64,000 bases of DNA from Parietaria judaica. Taxonomy: Eukaryota > Streptophyta > Magnoliopsida > Rosales > Urticaceae. Shown piece after piece: positions 45,505 to 56,750 of the stretch. A program made the position numbers and the translations under genes. The notes beneath the pieces were generated by a model. The model did no database searches and was not told the DNA's origin. It saw only the letters and a list, made by a program, of their open reading frames with translations. The DNA lies in the NCBI GenBank assembly GCA_954871525.1, contig OX940864.1, positions 29,677,001 to 29,741,000 on the forward strand. Reading direction: 5' to 3'. Numbering within the stretch: the first letter of the stretch is position 1; each line of letters starts with the position of its first letter.

Positions 45505-46843
45505 TGTTATGTGCATTTTTCGTAACATATAAAAATTGGGCCCCCTTTGACAAAGGTCAAAGCCCGTTAAGAAAAGTCAAAGCCTGTCATGGTAAGTCAA
45601 GGCCCATCACCAACGCCAAAAGCCCGGGACCCAAGAACTAAGACATTGGTGAGGCCCGGGGTCCAAAAGGCGACGAGGCGAAAAGCCGACGAGGCGACAA
45701 GGCGACGAGGCGACAAGCCGACAAGGCGACGAGGCGACAAGCCTCCCTCGTCACAACTTGACGAGGGCGTAACTTGTGATCATTCAACAAGACGAGAAGA
45801 TTCGAAACCATGAAGATCATCGGGAAATCCTCCGGATTTCCCCGAACACAACAAGCGGATTCGCGGACAACCCGAAGATCCTTTTTGCAGGCAAGGGGCC
45901 CCGACAAACCCCCTGTTGCAGGGAGAAATTCGCAGGACCCCTGGAGGTGCAATATTCAGTGAATTGGGAGGCCCCATAAGGTGCAATTCCTAGGGAATTC
46001 GCAGGCCCCTAGAGCTGCAGTTTCAAGGAATTGGTTTTCCTACATATAGGAGCCTTCCCCCCCTCATTTCCACACTCACTCACAGCTTTCTCCAGAGCAT
46101 CTCTCTCTAAAATTCGTCCACTCTTATAGGAGGAAGGACTTGAATAAGAGCTGAGATCGATCTAGAAGTAGAGTCTTAGGCCTGAGAAGAAAGGTTGTTC
46201 GACGAGTCAGCAAAGGCGTCCATTGCTAGGTGGTCGAGTACGCCGACACCTGTGAGGTCGACAAAGGAAGAAGCATCCCTCGTCGGAATAAGGCCCCTCG
46301 TTACACGAGGCCACCTACCCCGACAAGGTCGACAAGAAGCTTCCCTCGCCGGGATAAGGCCCCTCGTTACACGAGGCCACCTACCCGGATAAGGTCGACA
46401 AGGAGCATCCCTCGTCAGGTTAAGGCTTTCGCCAACACCAACGAGGTCGACGAAGAACACATCACACCGGTAATACCCAGCCATCCGGCCAAGGGTCACC
46501 CCCGCGCCGCCAACATCGGCACTTCCGACGAGCAAAACCACATCGTCATTCACCCGCCGTTTATCGCTAACCCCGAACTACGTGGGACCTGATTCTCTTA
46601 AACTGAGATACGTAGGCAGCCTCGCCCAACCATAAGCGACGGGGCACGGGCCCATTCTACCCTTTTTTGCAGGTCCTCCCTCGCCATAGAAGCTCGCCAA
46701 GGAAGGAAAAGCACGAAGAATCATTAAGATTAGCACGGAGCTTCATCAAGACCGGAGTTCGCCCAGAAGAGGACATCGCCAAGACAAGGACTCCGCCCGG
46801 ACGAGGAGCTTCGCCGTGAATCGGACTTCGCCACCACCAAGGA
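45505..46843 (+). repeat. 3' LTR of the Gypsy element (3'-truncated)
   Basis: Starts TGTTATGTGCATTTTTCG. From 45605 on it is nearly identical to 38101 onward, minus most of the 9-bp array. Homology ends at ACCAAGGA (46843), where unrelated sequence begins. Confidence 0.9.
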
Positions 46844-47052
46844 CTGTATTTTAAAAGATTATAAGAGACGGCGATTATACTATATTTTAACTTAGAAGAT
46901 GTGGTGCGTGAAGTATAAAGAGGCGGTGACAATGGTAATGTTTATTTTATTTGGGTTTTATAATGAAAATTTTGAAGGGCCATTTAACTAGTCATGGAGA
47001 GAATTTCCACAAATGCCTTAGGCCGAGGCCTAGTTCGCCCTGATCGGAAGGG
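46844..47052. other. Intergenic gap between Gypsy and Copia copy 2
   Basis: About 210 bp with no gene or clear repeat; a GCCTTAGGCCGAGGCC palindrome-like word is near 47018. Confidence 0.5.
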
Positions 47053-47057
47053 CGGCC

Positions 47058-47305
47058 TGAAGTGGATAAGTTTGAACTTGATATGTCTTATCCATAGCAA
47101 ATTATAATTGTTTTTTATTATTACCTTGCTTAGCTAATTGCTTACGTTTTTACTTCCCTATCAAGCATGTGTAGGGATAGATTGGTAATTTCCCAAGTAA
47201 TGTTGGCTTATATAAAGCTCTCACTTTGTATTTGAGACACAACAAAAAACTCAAGCAAATAAAGATGTCTCCCAACTTGTAGTATTCGATTTCCTTATCA
47301 TCACT

Positions 47306-47365
<60 letters not shown>

Positions 47366-47464
47366 CAGAGAGAGTTTTCCAACGTAAGTGGTGTGGCTTC
47401 TTACAAAGTTAGTGTTATTTCTATTGTACTTTGTGGCAAACATTCTAAATATTTGGAACCAACA
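47058..47464 (+). repeat. 5' LTR of Copia copy 2
   Basis: TGAAGTGG...ACCAACA. Promoter-like CTATATAAA equivalent (TTATATAAAGC) near 47209. A (CA)n(TA)n tract lies at about 47305-47361. Confidence 0.93.
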
Positions 47465-47620
47465 TTTGTTATCAGAGCGGGGTTGTGAGTGTTGTTGTCA
47501 GGTCTCTTGAAATTCTTAATATGCTCTGTGGTTGCGGTTCCGACTGATCCTTCACACCAGAAACGATTTCTTGAGATTTTACTGTGTGAGTTTTTTTTTT
47601 GTCGAGGTATTACCAACACG

Positions 47621-48628
47621 ATGGGTGATCTCCAAGTCGTCGGAGGAATCAAGAAACTCAACAGCAACGACTACAACACGTGGGAAACATACATGATGTC
47701 TTATTTGCAAGGACACGACCTTTGGGAGGCCGTCGGCGGAAGCCAAAGTACGCCACCGGAGGAAGATGCTAACGGCATCTTGCGCAAATGGAGAATCAAA
47801 GCAGGCAAAGCGATGTTCACCTTGAAGACCACTATTGAAGAAGAGATATTGGAGCACATCCGGGATGACAAGACGCCCAAAGAAGCATGGGAGACGTTCG
47901 TAACGCTTTTCTCAAAGAAGAATGATACGAGGCTACAACTCTCGGAGAACGAGCTACAATCGATCTCACAACGCAACGTGACGATTGCTCAGTATTTTCA
48001 CAAGTACAAGTCGATATGTCGTGAGATTAGCGATCTCGATCCAAAGTCTGTCATCGGAGAGGCTCGTATGAAGAGAATCATTGTCCACGGGTTGAGACAA
48101 GAGTATCGAAGCTTCGTGATTGCTGTACAAGGATGGCCCGTTCAAGCATCACTTGTAGAGTTTGAGAATTTGCTAGCAAGCCAAGAAGCGATGGCTAAGA
48201 AAATGGGAGGCGTCACGCTGAAGAATGAAGAGGAGAAGCACCTCCTACTAACGCGTGAAGAATGGGTGGCCAAGCAGAAGAAGAACCATGAAGTTGAGTC
48301 TTCTTCTAGCTCGTCGAGTTGTAGTGGGTAAGGCGGAGATAGTCGAGCATGTGGTAGAGGCTGAGGACGAGGGTGAGGTCGTGACATGCGAGGTCGCGAC
48401 AGTAGCTCATCCCGCCAGGAAGGCACCACGGCCCGAAGAAACAAGAGAACGGTGAAGTGCTATAATTGTCAGAAGCTCGGGCACTATGCATCGGAATGCC
48501 GCAGTAGAAAGCACGGCGAGGAAGCTAATTTGCCAAGATTCCATGAAGATGAGAAAATGTTGATGTTCGCCCAGCAGGAGAGGAACGTTGAAGTGCGGAG
48601 AGACGACCGAGCTGGAGGAGCCAGTTGA
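47621..48628 (+). pseudogene. Copia copy 2 gag
   Basis: Starts MGDLQVVGGIKKLNSNDYNT and follows the UBN2-type Copia gag pattern (DLWEAVGG, KEAWETFVTLF, YFHKYKSICREIS). An in-frame TAA at 48329-48331 and two TGA codons soon after (about 48365 and 48377, in a Gly-Arg-rich stretch where CGA is expected) interrupt it; the same frame then gives the zinc knuckle CYNCQKLGHYASEC. A ~57-bp duplication (GACCGAGCTGGAGGAGCCAG twice, 48605-48710) follows and disturbs the link to protease. Confidence 0.88.
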
Positions 48629-48740
48629 TGTGAAGTCGAGCCCGGGCGAGAATCGGTCAGAGAGAAGACCGAGCTGGAGGAGCCAGTTGATGTGAAGTCT
48701 AGCCCGGACCCCAAGCTGATGATGGCCCAGCCTGGAGAAG

Positions 48741-51155
48741 ATGACTGACGAGATGGTCATGCTTATCGAGGACAAGGTTAATGCAAACCTCCTCATAGAT
48801 GGAGAGAAAAAAGTCTATACCGACGTCTGGTATTTAGACAATGGTGCGAGGAACCACATGACGGGAGGTCGAGCTAAGTTTGAAGAGCTCGATGAGAAGA
48901 TCACAGCGAGCGTGAAGTTCGGCGATGAATCGATCGTTGAAATCAGAGGCAGAGGGTCCATCTTGTTCCAGTGCAAGAACGGAGACCAACGCCTACTGAC
49001 CCAGGTGTACTACATACCAAAGTTGAAGAGTAACATCATCAACATTGGTCAGATGACAGAAGTCGGCAACACGGTGGTGATGGTCGACTCGTACTTGAAG
49101 ATGTGGAACCAAAGTGGCGCCCTATTGATGAAGGTGAAGAGAACGCTGAACAGGCTATACAAGATACTACTGGAGACAGGCCATCCCGTCTGCTTAATGG
49201 TGTCCCTAGCAGACCCGGCTTGGTTGTGGCACGTACGACTTGGGCACATAAATTTCTACGCGCTCAAGATGATGGGAGAGAAGAAGATGGCATTTGGGGT
49301 ACCGAAGATTGAACACCCTAATCAACTCTGTGAATGCTGCATGGTCGCGAAACAGACAAGAGTGCCATTTCCAATCAACGCCAAGTTTCGAGCAGAGCGA
49401 CCCCTCCAACTGGTGCATGCTGACATGTGTGGTCCAATTACCCCGGCTACCCTAGCCGGCAACAAGTACTTATTTTTGCTTGGTGATGATTACAGCCGTT
49501 GGATGTGGGTTTATACGCTCAAAGTGAAGAGTGGAGCCCTTGAAGTCTTCAAGAAGTTCAAGATGCTCATGGAGAACCAGTAAGAACAAAGGTTGAAGAC
49601 CTTGAGAACCGACCGAGGTGGAGAGTTCACGTCCCAGCAGTTCGGAGAGTTCTGCAATGAAGAAGGAGTCGAACGCCACCTCACTGCACCGTACACGCCC
49701 CAGCAAAACGGTGTGGTGGAGAAAAGAAACCAGGCTGTGATGGAAACAGCAAGGAGTTTACTAAAGAGCATGTAAGTCCCAGCGAGGTTCTGGGGAGAAG
49801 CAGTACGACACGCGGTCTACTTGCTGAACCGTCTACCGACAAAGGCGGTAAGCGAGCGCACCCCTTACCAAGCGTGGAAAGGGAAGAAACCTCATCTAGA
49901 GCATTTGAAGGTGTTTCGGTGTACCGCACATGTGAAGACTGTGGGTCCACACCTCAAGAAGCTCGATGATCGGAGTCAGCCGATGGTGTACCTTGGCGCC
50001 GAGGAAGGGAGCAAGGCACACAAGTTTTATGACCCCCTACTCGGCAAAGTGCATGTAAGCAGAGACGCCGTGTTCGAAGAGAAAAAGAAGGGGGATTGGC
50101 GCGACAAGAATGGAGAGCCCAAAAAGAACCCGGTGGTGTTCATCCTCGAAAAAGGAAGAGGCGGTCGAGCAGAAAGAGTAGGAGATTCCCTTCCAAGGAC
50201 TAGCAACGCCCAGTTCGACGGAAATCAATTTGCCTGGAACTAGCACGACTGGAACCAGCTCACCACCAGGCTCACCCAACCCAGGATCAGGGATGATCAA
50301 CCCAATCTCAGAAAGAGCTAGTTCAGGAGGAACCAGCTCGGGAGACTTGTCGATCAAGGACGGACCAAGAGGGTTCCGTACCCTGTCCGACATCTACGAA
50401 GAAGCGCGAGAGCTTGATTTGAGCCCAGAGGAACTTTTGGTAGTTAGTGAAGAGGAACCAACCAACTACCGCGAGGCAGCCACCGAGAATGAATGGCAAG
50501 AAGCGATGAAGCGAGAGTTTGAGTCCATTGAGAAGAATCAGACATGGGAACTAGTCGACCTTTTAAAAGATCACAAGTCCATTGGTCTGAAGTGGGTCTA
50601 CAAGATCAAGAAGGACTCAGAAGGCAAGGTCCTCAAGCACAAGGCTAGACTGGTCGCAAAGGGTTACGTTCAAAAGCAGGGAGTGGACTTTGAAGAGGTC
50701 TTTGCTCTAGTGGCCAGACTCGACATAATCAGGTTGATCCTCGCCCTCGCAGCTCACCGAGGCTGGAAGATCCACCACTTGGACGTCAAATGGTCGTTCC
50801 TGAATGGTAAACTGGAAGAAAAATTCTATGTTGCCCAGCCGGAAGGCTTCGTCGACAAGACCGCAGAGCACAAGGTGTACAAGTTGTCAAAAGCTCTTTA
50901 CGGGCTGCGGCAAGCACCACGTGCATGGAATACTCGACTCGACAGGAGTATGAAGAGTCTTGGTTTCAAGAAGTGCTCCCAAGATCAAGCGGTCTACACG
51001 ATGAACTCAGGAAATGAGGCCCTCATCGTCGGTGTGTACGTTGACGACTTGATCGTGACCGGATCCAGTGCAGAAGGCATTGATGGATTCAAAAAACAGA
51101 TGATGAAGGAGTTTGAGATGAGCGATCTCGGACTACTCTCATACTACCTCGGCAT
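48741..51155 (+). pseudogene. Copia copy 2 protease, integrase and first half of RT
   Basis: Protease YLDNGARNHMTG (Asn-Gly instead of Ser/Thr-Gly, as in the nested copy), integrase zinc WHVRLGH...CECCMVAKQTR, then HADMCGPI, LRTDRGGEFTSQQF and PQQNGVVEKRN of the DDE core. TAA codons at 49581 and 49773 interrupt the frame, and it shifts near 50130-50230. RT follows with KARLVAKGYVQKQGVDFEE, LYGLRQAPRAW and YVDDLIVTG. It is cut after SYYLGI by the nested element. Note FALVARL where FAPVARL is the norm. Confidence 0.9.
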
Positions 51156-51782
51156 TGTGAGTTTAAGCCTGACTTGGCTCAACTCCTAGCAGAGATTTCC
51201 CCACCAGGGATCTCCCCACCAGAACTTCCTCTAACAGAGAAGAGCCCGAGCAGAGATCTTCCTAGCAGGAGTTCTCCCACCAGAAAGCTCCCCACCAGAG
51301 ATGGGTCCGACCAGAGATTTTTCCCAGCAGGAAGGGACCCGACCAGGAATGCTCCTACCAGAGATGGCCCTAGCAGAGATGAGGGAGAGCAGAGATGCCC
51401 CTAGCAGAATAGGACCCTAGCAGGATTCTCCCGAGCAGAAACGGGAAACGCCAGAAGTCAAGAAGAGCTATTCCAGGAAGGTGCCAAACTTGAGGAACAA
51501 GTTTGGAGATTCGATTTGGCTTCCTGATTTGATATGATTTGGTTTCCCATTCTGTTAGGAAAACGTGTAAATTGTAAAGATTTGATTAAGTTTATTTAAG
51601 AAGTTTAGCTAGGGTTTAGCTTTCTAGTTTGTCTATAAATACAACTCTTATGACTTTAGTTTGTAACTTTTTGCTCTCTTTGCATTCGACATTAATTTGA
51701 GAAAAATTCTCCCAACTTTCTTTGTCCTTTGTTTCATGTTCTTTGTTTCTTTTGGCAGATCCATTCCCATTGGGAACCAACA
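51156..51782 (+). repeat. 5' LTR of nested Copia copy 3
   Basis: TGTGAGTTTAAG...GGAACCAACA. The first half is a run of (C/A)CAGAGAT and CCACCAG words; the second half has a TATA-like GTCTATAAATAC near 51632. Related LTRs lie at 60013-60950. Confidence 0.93.
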
Positions 51783-51812
51783 ATTGGTATCAGAGTTAAG
51801 GTGCCAAAGAAG

Positions 51813-53930
51813 ATGTCGTCACCAAGAGAGTCCACCGGAGGAGAGCTGACGATGGCGACGATGATCGGATCAAATGAAGGGAATGTGACACTCCATTACC
51901 CGATGCTCACGAAGAGCAATTACTCGGTGTGGGCGTTGAAGATGCGAGTGAATTTGCAGGCGCAAGGAGTCTGGGAGGCTGTGGAAGGCAGCGATGTCGA
52001 AGGGCGCAAGGAGAGAATGGCACTAGCCGCCATCTACCAAGGACTTCCGGAAGATGTCCTTCTCATGATCGCCGAGAAGGATTCCGCAAAGGAGGCGTGG
52101 TCGACACTTCGAACCATGTACATGGGCGCAGATCGCGTCAAGGAAGCAAAGATCCAGACCTTGAAGAGAGAGTTCGAGGTTATGAGGATGAGGGAGAGCA
52201 AATTAATTGATGAATTCGCTATGCGGCTCACGTCCATTGTGACCGGCATACGCTCCCTAGGAGACAAGGTGAAGGAGACCACCGTCGTAAAAAAGTTTCT
52301 TTGAGTAGTGCTTCACAAGTACATGCAGATCGTGACATCGATTGAGCAGTTCGGCGACCTCAAGACCATGACGGTCGAGGAGGTTGTTGGTCGCCTCAAA
52401 GCCCACGAGGAGAGATTTCGGGGTTACGGTGGCAGAGAAGAGGAGAAGCACCTCCTGCTCACGCATGAAGAGTGGACGTCCAGACAGAAGAACATCGGGG
52501 GAGCAGACTTTTCTTCTAGCTCCTCTGGTCGGAGTAGCTACAACGGAGACAGCCGAGGACGTGGTAGAGGTCGTGGACGAGGGCGAGGTCGGGACACGCG
52601 AGGTCGCGGCAGTGGTGTACCCAGTCAGAAAAGCACGACCAGGAGAGACAAGAGCACAATGAAGTGCTATAATTGTCAGAAGCTTGGGCACTTTGCTTCA
52701 GAGTGTCGCTGCAAGAACCACAAAGAGGAAGCGAATCTGATGAGATTCAATGAAGACCAGCCGGCTCTGATGTTTGTCGAACAGGAGGTGAGTCTGTACG
52801 GACAAGAAGACGAGGAGACAATCCTCGTAGGCGAGAGAGAGCAGACTTGCCCGGAGAGCAGAGAGTAGACCTGCTCGAAATCTAACCAGAGACCAGAGAT
52901 CAGAGACCAGCGACCAGAGAGCTCCGAGCAGAGAGCAGAGACCAGAGACCAGACAGCAGAGACCAGAGACCAGACACCAGAGAGCAGACCAGCTCGGAGA
53001 TGGTGTTCTTGATCGAGGACAAGGTCATTGCAAACCTCCTCGTTGACGGAGAGCAGAAAGTCTCTACCGATGTCTGGTACCTAGACAATGGCGCGAGCAA
53101 CCACATTACAGGAGACCGAGCTAAGTTTGAAGAGCTCGATGAGAAGATCATAGGGAACGTGAAATTTGGCGATGGCTCGCTCGTCGAAATCAGAGGCAGA
53201 GGGTCCATCCTGTTTGTGTGTAAGAACGGGGACCAACGCCTCATGACCCAGATCTATTACATCCCAAAGCTGAAGAGTAACATCATCAGTCTCGGACAGA
53301 TGACAGGGATCGGCAACACTGTGGTGATGTCTGGTCCCTATCTGAAGATGTGGAACAGAAGTGGCAACCTGCTGATGAAGGTGAAGAGAACGCCAAATAG
53401 GTTGTACAAGATTCTCCTGGAGACAGGCCAGCTCGTCTGCTTAATGGCGTCCCTAGCAGACCCATCCTGGTTGTGGCATGCGAGACTTGGGCACGTAAAC
53501 TTCTACGTGCTCAAGATGATGGGCGAGAAGGAGATGGCCTTTGGGGTTCCGAAGATTGAACACCCCAACCAGCTATGCGAATGCTGCATGATTGCGAAAT
53601 AGGCTCGAGTGCCATTCCCGATCAAGGCCAAGTTTCGAGCAGAGCGACCTCTCCAACTGGTGCATGCGGACCTCTGTGGTCCAATCACCCCAGCAACTCT
53701 AGCCGGAAGCAAGTATTTCCTACTACTTGTTGACGACTATAGTCGCTGGATGTGGATCTACACGCTCAAGGAGAAGAGTGGAGCCTTTGAAGTCTTTAAG
53801 AAGTTCAAGAGGCTCGTGGAGAATGGGTCTGAACACAAGATGAAGGTCTTGAGAACAGACCGAGGTGGAGAGTTCACATCCCAGCAACTCGGAGAGTTCT
53901 GCGATGAGGCCACGTGACCGCACCATACAC
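51813..53930 (+). pseudogene. Nested Copia copy 3 gag-protease-integrase fragment
   Basis: Gag from the ATG at 51813 (HYPMLTKSNYSVWALKMRVN, QGVWEAVEG) meets TGA at 52302 (CGA expected), continues in frame to RGRGRGRGRGRD and the knuckle CYNCQKLGHFASEC, and ends at 52868. A CAGAGAC-repeat tract (52870-52995) and a frame change precede protease YLDNGASNHITG and integrase WHARLGH...CECCMIAK, a TAG (CAG expected) at 53600, then HADLCGPI and LRTDRGGEFTSQQL. The frame ends at the deletion. Confidence 0.88.
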
Positions 53931-53984
53931 TTCCTAGCAGAACGGTGTGGTGGAGAGACGAAACCGGACAGTGATGGATACAGC

Positions 53985-54498
53985 AGTTCTCCCACCAGAA
54001 AGCTCCCCACCAGAGATGGGTCCGACCAGAGATTTTCCCCAGCAGGAAGGGACTCGACCAGGAATGCTCCTACCAGAGATGGCCCTAGCAGAGATGAGGG
54101 AGAGCAGAGATGCCCCTAGCAGAAGAGGACCCTAGCAGGATTCTCCCGAGCAGAAACGGGAAACGCCAAAAGTCAAGAAGAGCTATTCCAGGAAGGTGCC
54201 AAACTTGAGGAGCAAGTTTGGAGATTCTATTTGGCTTCCTTATTTGATATGATTTGGTTTCCCATTCTGTTAGGAAAACGTGTAAATTGTAAAGATTTGA
54301 TTAAGTTTATTTTAGGAAGTTTAGTTAGGGTTTAGCTTTCTAGTTTGTCTATAAATACAAGTCTTATGACTTTAGTTTGTAACTTTTTGCTCTCTTTGCA
54401 TTCGACATTAATTTGAGAAAAATTCTCCCAACTTTCTTTGTCCTTTGTTTCTTGTTCTTTGTTTCTTTTGGCAGATCCATTCCCATTGGGAACCAACA
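53985..54498 (+). repeat. 3' LTR of nested Copia copy 3 (5'-truncated)
   Basis: Equals 51270-51782 of the 5' LTR. The junction ACAGCAGTTCTCCC joins integrase ATGGATACAGCA to LTR AGTTCTCCCACC. Confidence 0.93.
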
Positions 54499-55300
54499 GG
54501 CATCGAGGTCGATCAGAAGAAGGAATGCATCACGCTAAGGCAGACGACCTACGCGAAGAAGATTCTGAAGCAATTCAAGATAGCGGATTGCAACCCGAGC
54601 AAGTATCCGATGGAACCAAAGTTAAAGCTCGGGAAAGATGCTGAAGGAAGACCAGTGGATCCCACAGAGTACAGACGTGTCATCGGGTGTCTCAGGTACC
54701 TAACCCACACCCGACTTGACATCTTATATGCAGTTGGCATGGTGAGTCGTCACATGGAGAAGCCTACTAGTCTACACCAGCAGAATGTGAAGCATATCCT
54801 CCATTACATGAAGGGAACGACAAGTTATGGGATCCAGTACGAAAGAGGAATTGAAGCTCAAGAACTGGTCGGTTTCACCGACAGTGACCTAGCCCGGTGA
54901 CGTCGATGACAGAAAAAGTATCGGAGGGATGGCATTTTATCTCAACGAGAATTTGATCACCTGGCAGTCTCAGAAGCAAAGAACAGTGGCTCTTTCCTCT
55001 TGTGAGGCAGAGTTTATGGCGGCGACCGCAGCGTCGTGTCAAGCGTTATGGCTGAAAAACTTATTGAGCGAATTGACCTGAGCCGAGCAGAAGCCAATGA
55101 CTTTATACGTCGACAACAAGTTTGTGATTGCACTGATGACAAACTCAGTGTTTCATTGACGGAGCAAGCACATAAACACTCGCTTTCACTTTATTCGCGA
55201 CTGTGTGAAAAATGAGAGATTATCGTGGACTTTGTCAGCACCAGAGAGCAACGAGCTGACATTCTCACCAAAGCCCTAGCTCGTGCAAATTCGCAAAGAT
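54499..55300 (+). pseudogene. Copia copy 2 second half of RT and RNase H
   Basis: Resumes with GIEVDQKKECITLRQTTYAK after the nested element. RT C-terminus YPMEPKLKLGKD and YLTHTRLDILYAVGMVSRHM, then RNase H DRKSIGGMAFYLNENLITWQ, ALSSCEAEFMAA and LYVDNK. The frame changes near 54896 and stops occur near 55078 and 55156, so RNase H is broken. Confidence 0.88.
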
Positions 55301-55355
55301 GCGAGAAATGTTCGGCGTGAAGAACTCCAAACCAAGTTAAGCTTACGGGGGAGAA

Positions 55356-55721
55356 TGAAGTGGATAAGCTTGAACTTGATAAGTCTTATCCATATCAAAT
55401 TGTAATTGTTTTTTATTATTACCTAGTTTAGCTAATTGCTTACGTTTTTACTTGCCTATCAAGCATGTGTAGGGATAGATTTGTAATTTCCCAAGTAATG
55501 TTGGCCTATATAAAGCTCTCACTTTGTATTTGAGACACAACAAAAAATTCAAGCAAATAAAAATCTCTCCCAACTTGTAGTATTCAATTTCCCTATCATC
55601 ACTCATATATATATATATAATATCAGAGAGAGTTTTCCAACGTGAGTGGTGCGGCTTCTTACATAGTTGTGTTATTTCTATTGTACTTTGTGGCAAAAGT
55701 TCTAAATATTTAGAACCAACA
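55356..55721 (+). repeat. 3' LTR of Copia copy 2
   Basis: TGAAGTGG...ACCAACA, followed by the duplication CGGCC. Shorter than the 5' LTR mainly because its (CA)n(TA)n tract is contracted. Confidence 0.93.
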
Positions 55722-56159
55722 CGGCCTTGGCAGCCACAGAAGGTGATGACGACGATCAATGTGATAATCCGATGAAAGTGCAATTTCATCACATTCTTGA
55801 GCTAAAAATTATAGTTAGTTTTCAAGTTATATGCTACTTGTGTTTTTTGAGTGCATTCTAGTTTGGAAAGAATTGAACAAAAGTAGTGTTTCTAATTAGT
55901 TTGCGTCACTTAAGTGTAAGAAACTCACAAATTTTACCAATATTTTATTTTCTCAAGTTGGGTAAGAAAATAAGAATGGATCACAAATGGGAATTGGAAT
56001 GTGCAAATCTTGGAGCAATCACTGTCCTAGGGATTACTTATCTTCAATTTTCTTTGTCCATTTTCGTGCTATCTCCGTGATCGGCTCGTCCTCTTATTCT
56101 TTTTCATTTTTTGTCTTTGGCATATCCGCCATCTTCCTTAATTTATGCCTCACTCGCAG

Positions 56160-56750
56160 TCTCCTTAATTAATCCGTTCGGGGTTCAAGAAGGCATTTCA
56201 GGATGTCGTCGAAACCCTTGCTTTTACGGTACCAATACTCTTTGCGCTTACAAGATCACTCGCATCTTTAACGTCCGCACTTAGTAATTGCTCTTCAAGA
56301 GCATTAGATAACTCAACGTGACGTTCCTTTCCTTTCCGTTCTTCGTGGTTGCATTTCTTTTCCGGCGTCTTTGGTGGCTGACATATGTGGCATCAAACTC
56401 TCATACCAAATGTTGGTTCCAAATTGGATATTTAAACCAAAACACACAAGAACACAAAGGAACAGAGATGAAGAATTTGGGAGAATACTTCTCTGTATTG
56501 AAATTGTCTAAAGTTACTCAATGAAAAATTTGATCTTCACAAATAAAATTCAATGTTATTTATACTAAGTTACATAATCAATCAAATCCCCGAAATTAAG
56601 AAAATCTCACAAACTATTATGTACAAAAAAATTGAGGCATTGACATTCTAATTCAATCACGCCCGTAAATATTGCTGCATATTTCTGCAAACTTCAGAAC
56701 CACGTCTCATGGTTATTATTCGTCGCGACTTGCTTGTCAAGTTTAAACCA
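56160..56750 (-). mobile_element. Fragment of a minus-strand Copia: leader and LTR end
   Basis: TGTTGGTTCC at 56411 is the inverse of a GGAACCAACA LTR end, and just left of it CTCTCATACCAA is the inverse of TTGGTATGAGAG, a decayed iMet primer site. So the LTR extends right from 56411 (end unclear, about 56700) and the internal side lies to the left, where a short minus-strand frame from about 56365 to 56200 looks coding-like. No gag or pol remains. Confidence 0.55.

Larger units (their letters stand above)
38101..46843 (+). mobile_element. Tat-like Gypsy LTR retrotransposon, internally deleted and truncated at both outer ends
   Basis: The order on the plus strand is LTR, primer site, gag, a fragment of the RT/RNase H C-terminus, a second RNase H-like domain, a long 3' region with an antisense ORF, polypurine tract, LTR. 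Protease, RT and integrase are missing. The second RNase H and long 3' segment point to the Tat lineage. The left LTR lacks its first ~100 bp (replaced by an AT microsatellite ending at 38102) and the right LTR stops at 46843, short of its last ~185 bp, so no target duplication can be seen. It probably depended on helper proteins when active. Confidence 0.88.
51156..54498 (+). mobile_element. Nested Copia (copy 3), internally deleted
   Basis: Inserted in the RT of copy 2 with the perfect 5-bp duplication GGCAT (51151-51155, 54499-54503). 5' LTR 51156-51782, primer site TGGTATCAGAG at 51785-51795, gag, protease, part of integrase, then a direct jump into the 3' LTR at 53985. The rest of integrase, RT, RNase H, polypurine tract and the first 114 bp of the 3' LTR are gone. 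Confidence 0.95.
47058..55721 (+). mobile_element. Copia LTR retrotransposon (copy 2) carrying a nested Copia
   Basis: LTRs 47058-47464 and 55356-55721 are flanked by the perfect 5-bp duplication CGGCC (47053-47057, 55722-55726). Primer site TGTTATCAGAGC at 47467-47478 (iMet type, one mismatch); polypurine tract ACGGGGGAGAA before 55356. Removing the nested element and its duplicate (3,348 bp) leaves 5.3 kb, a normal Copia length. The polyprotein is broken by stops and frameshifts. The LTRs differ mainly in a (CA)n(TA)n tract (longer on the left). Confidence 0.95.
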
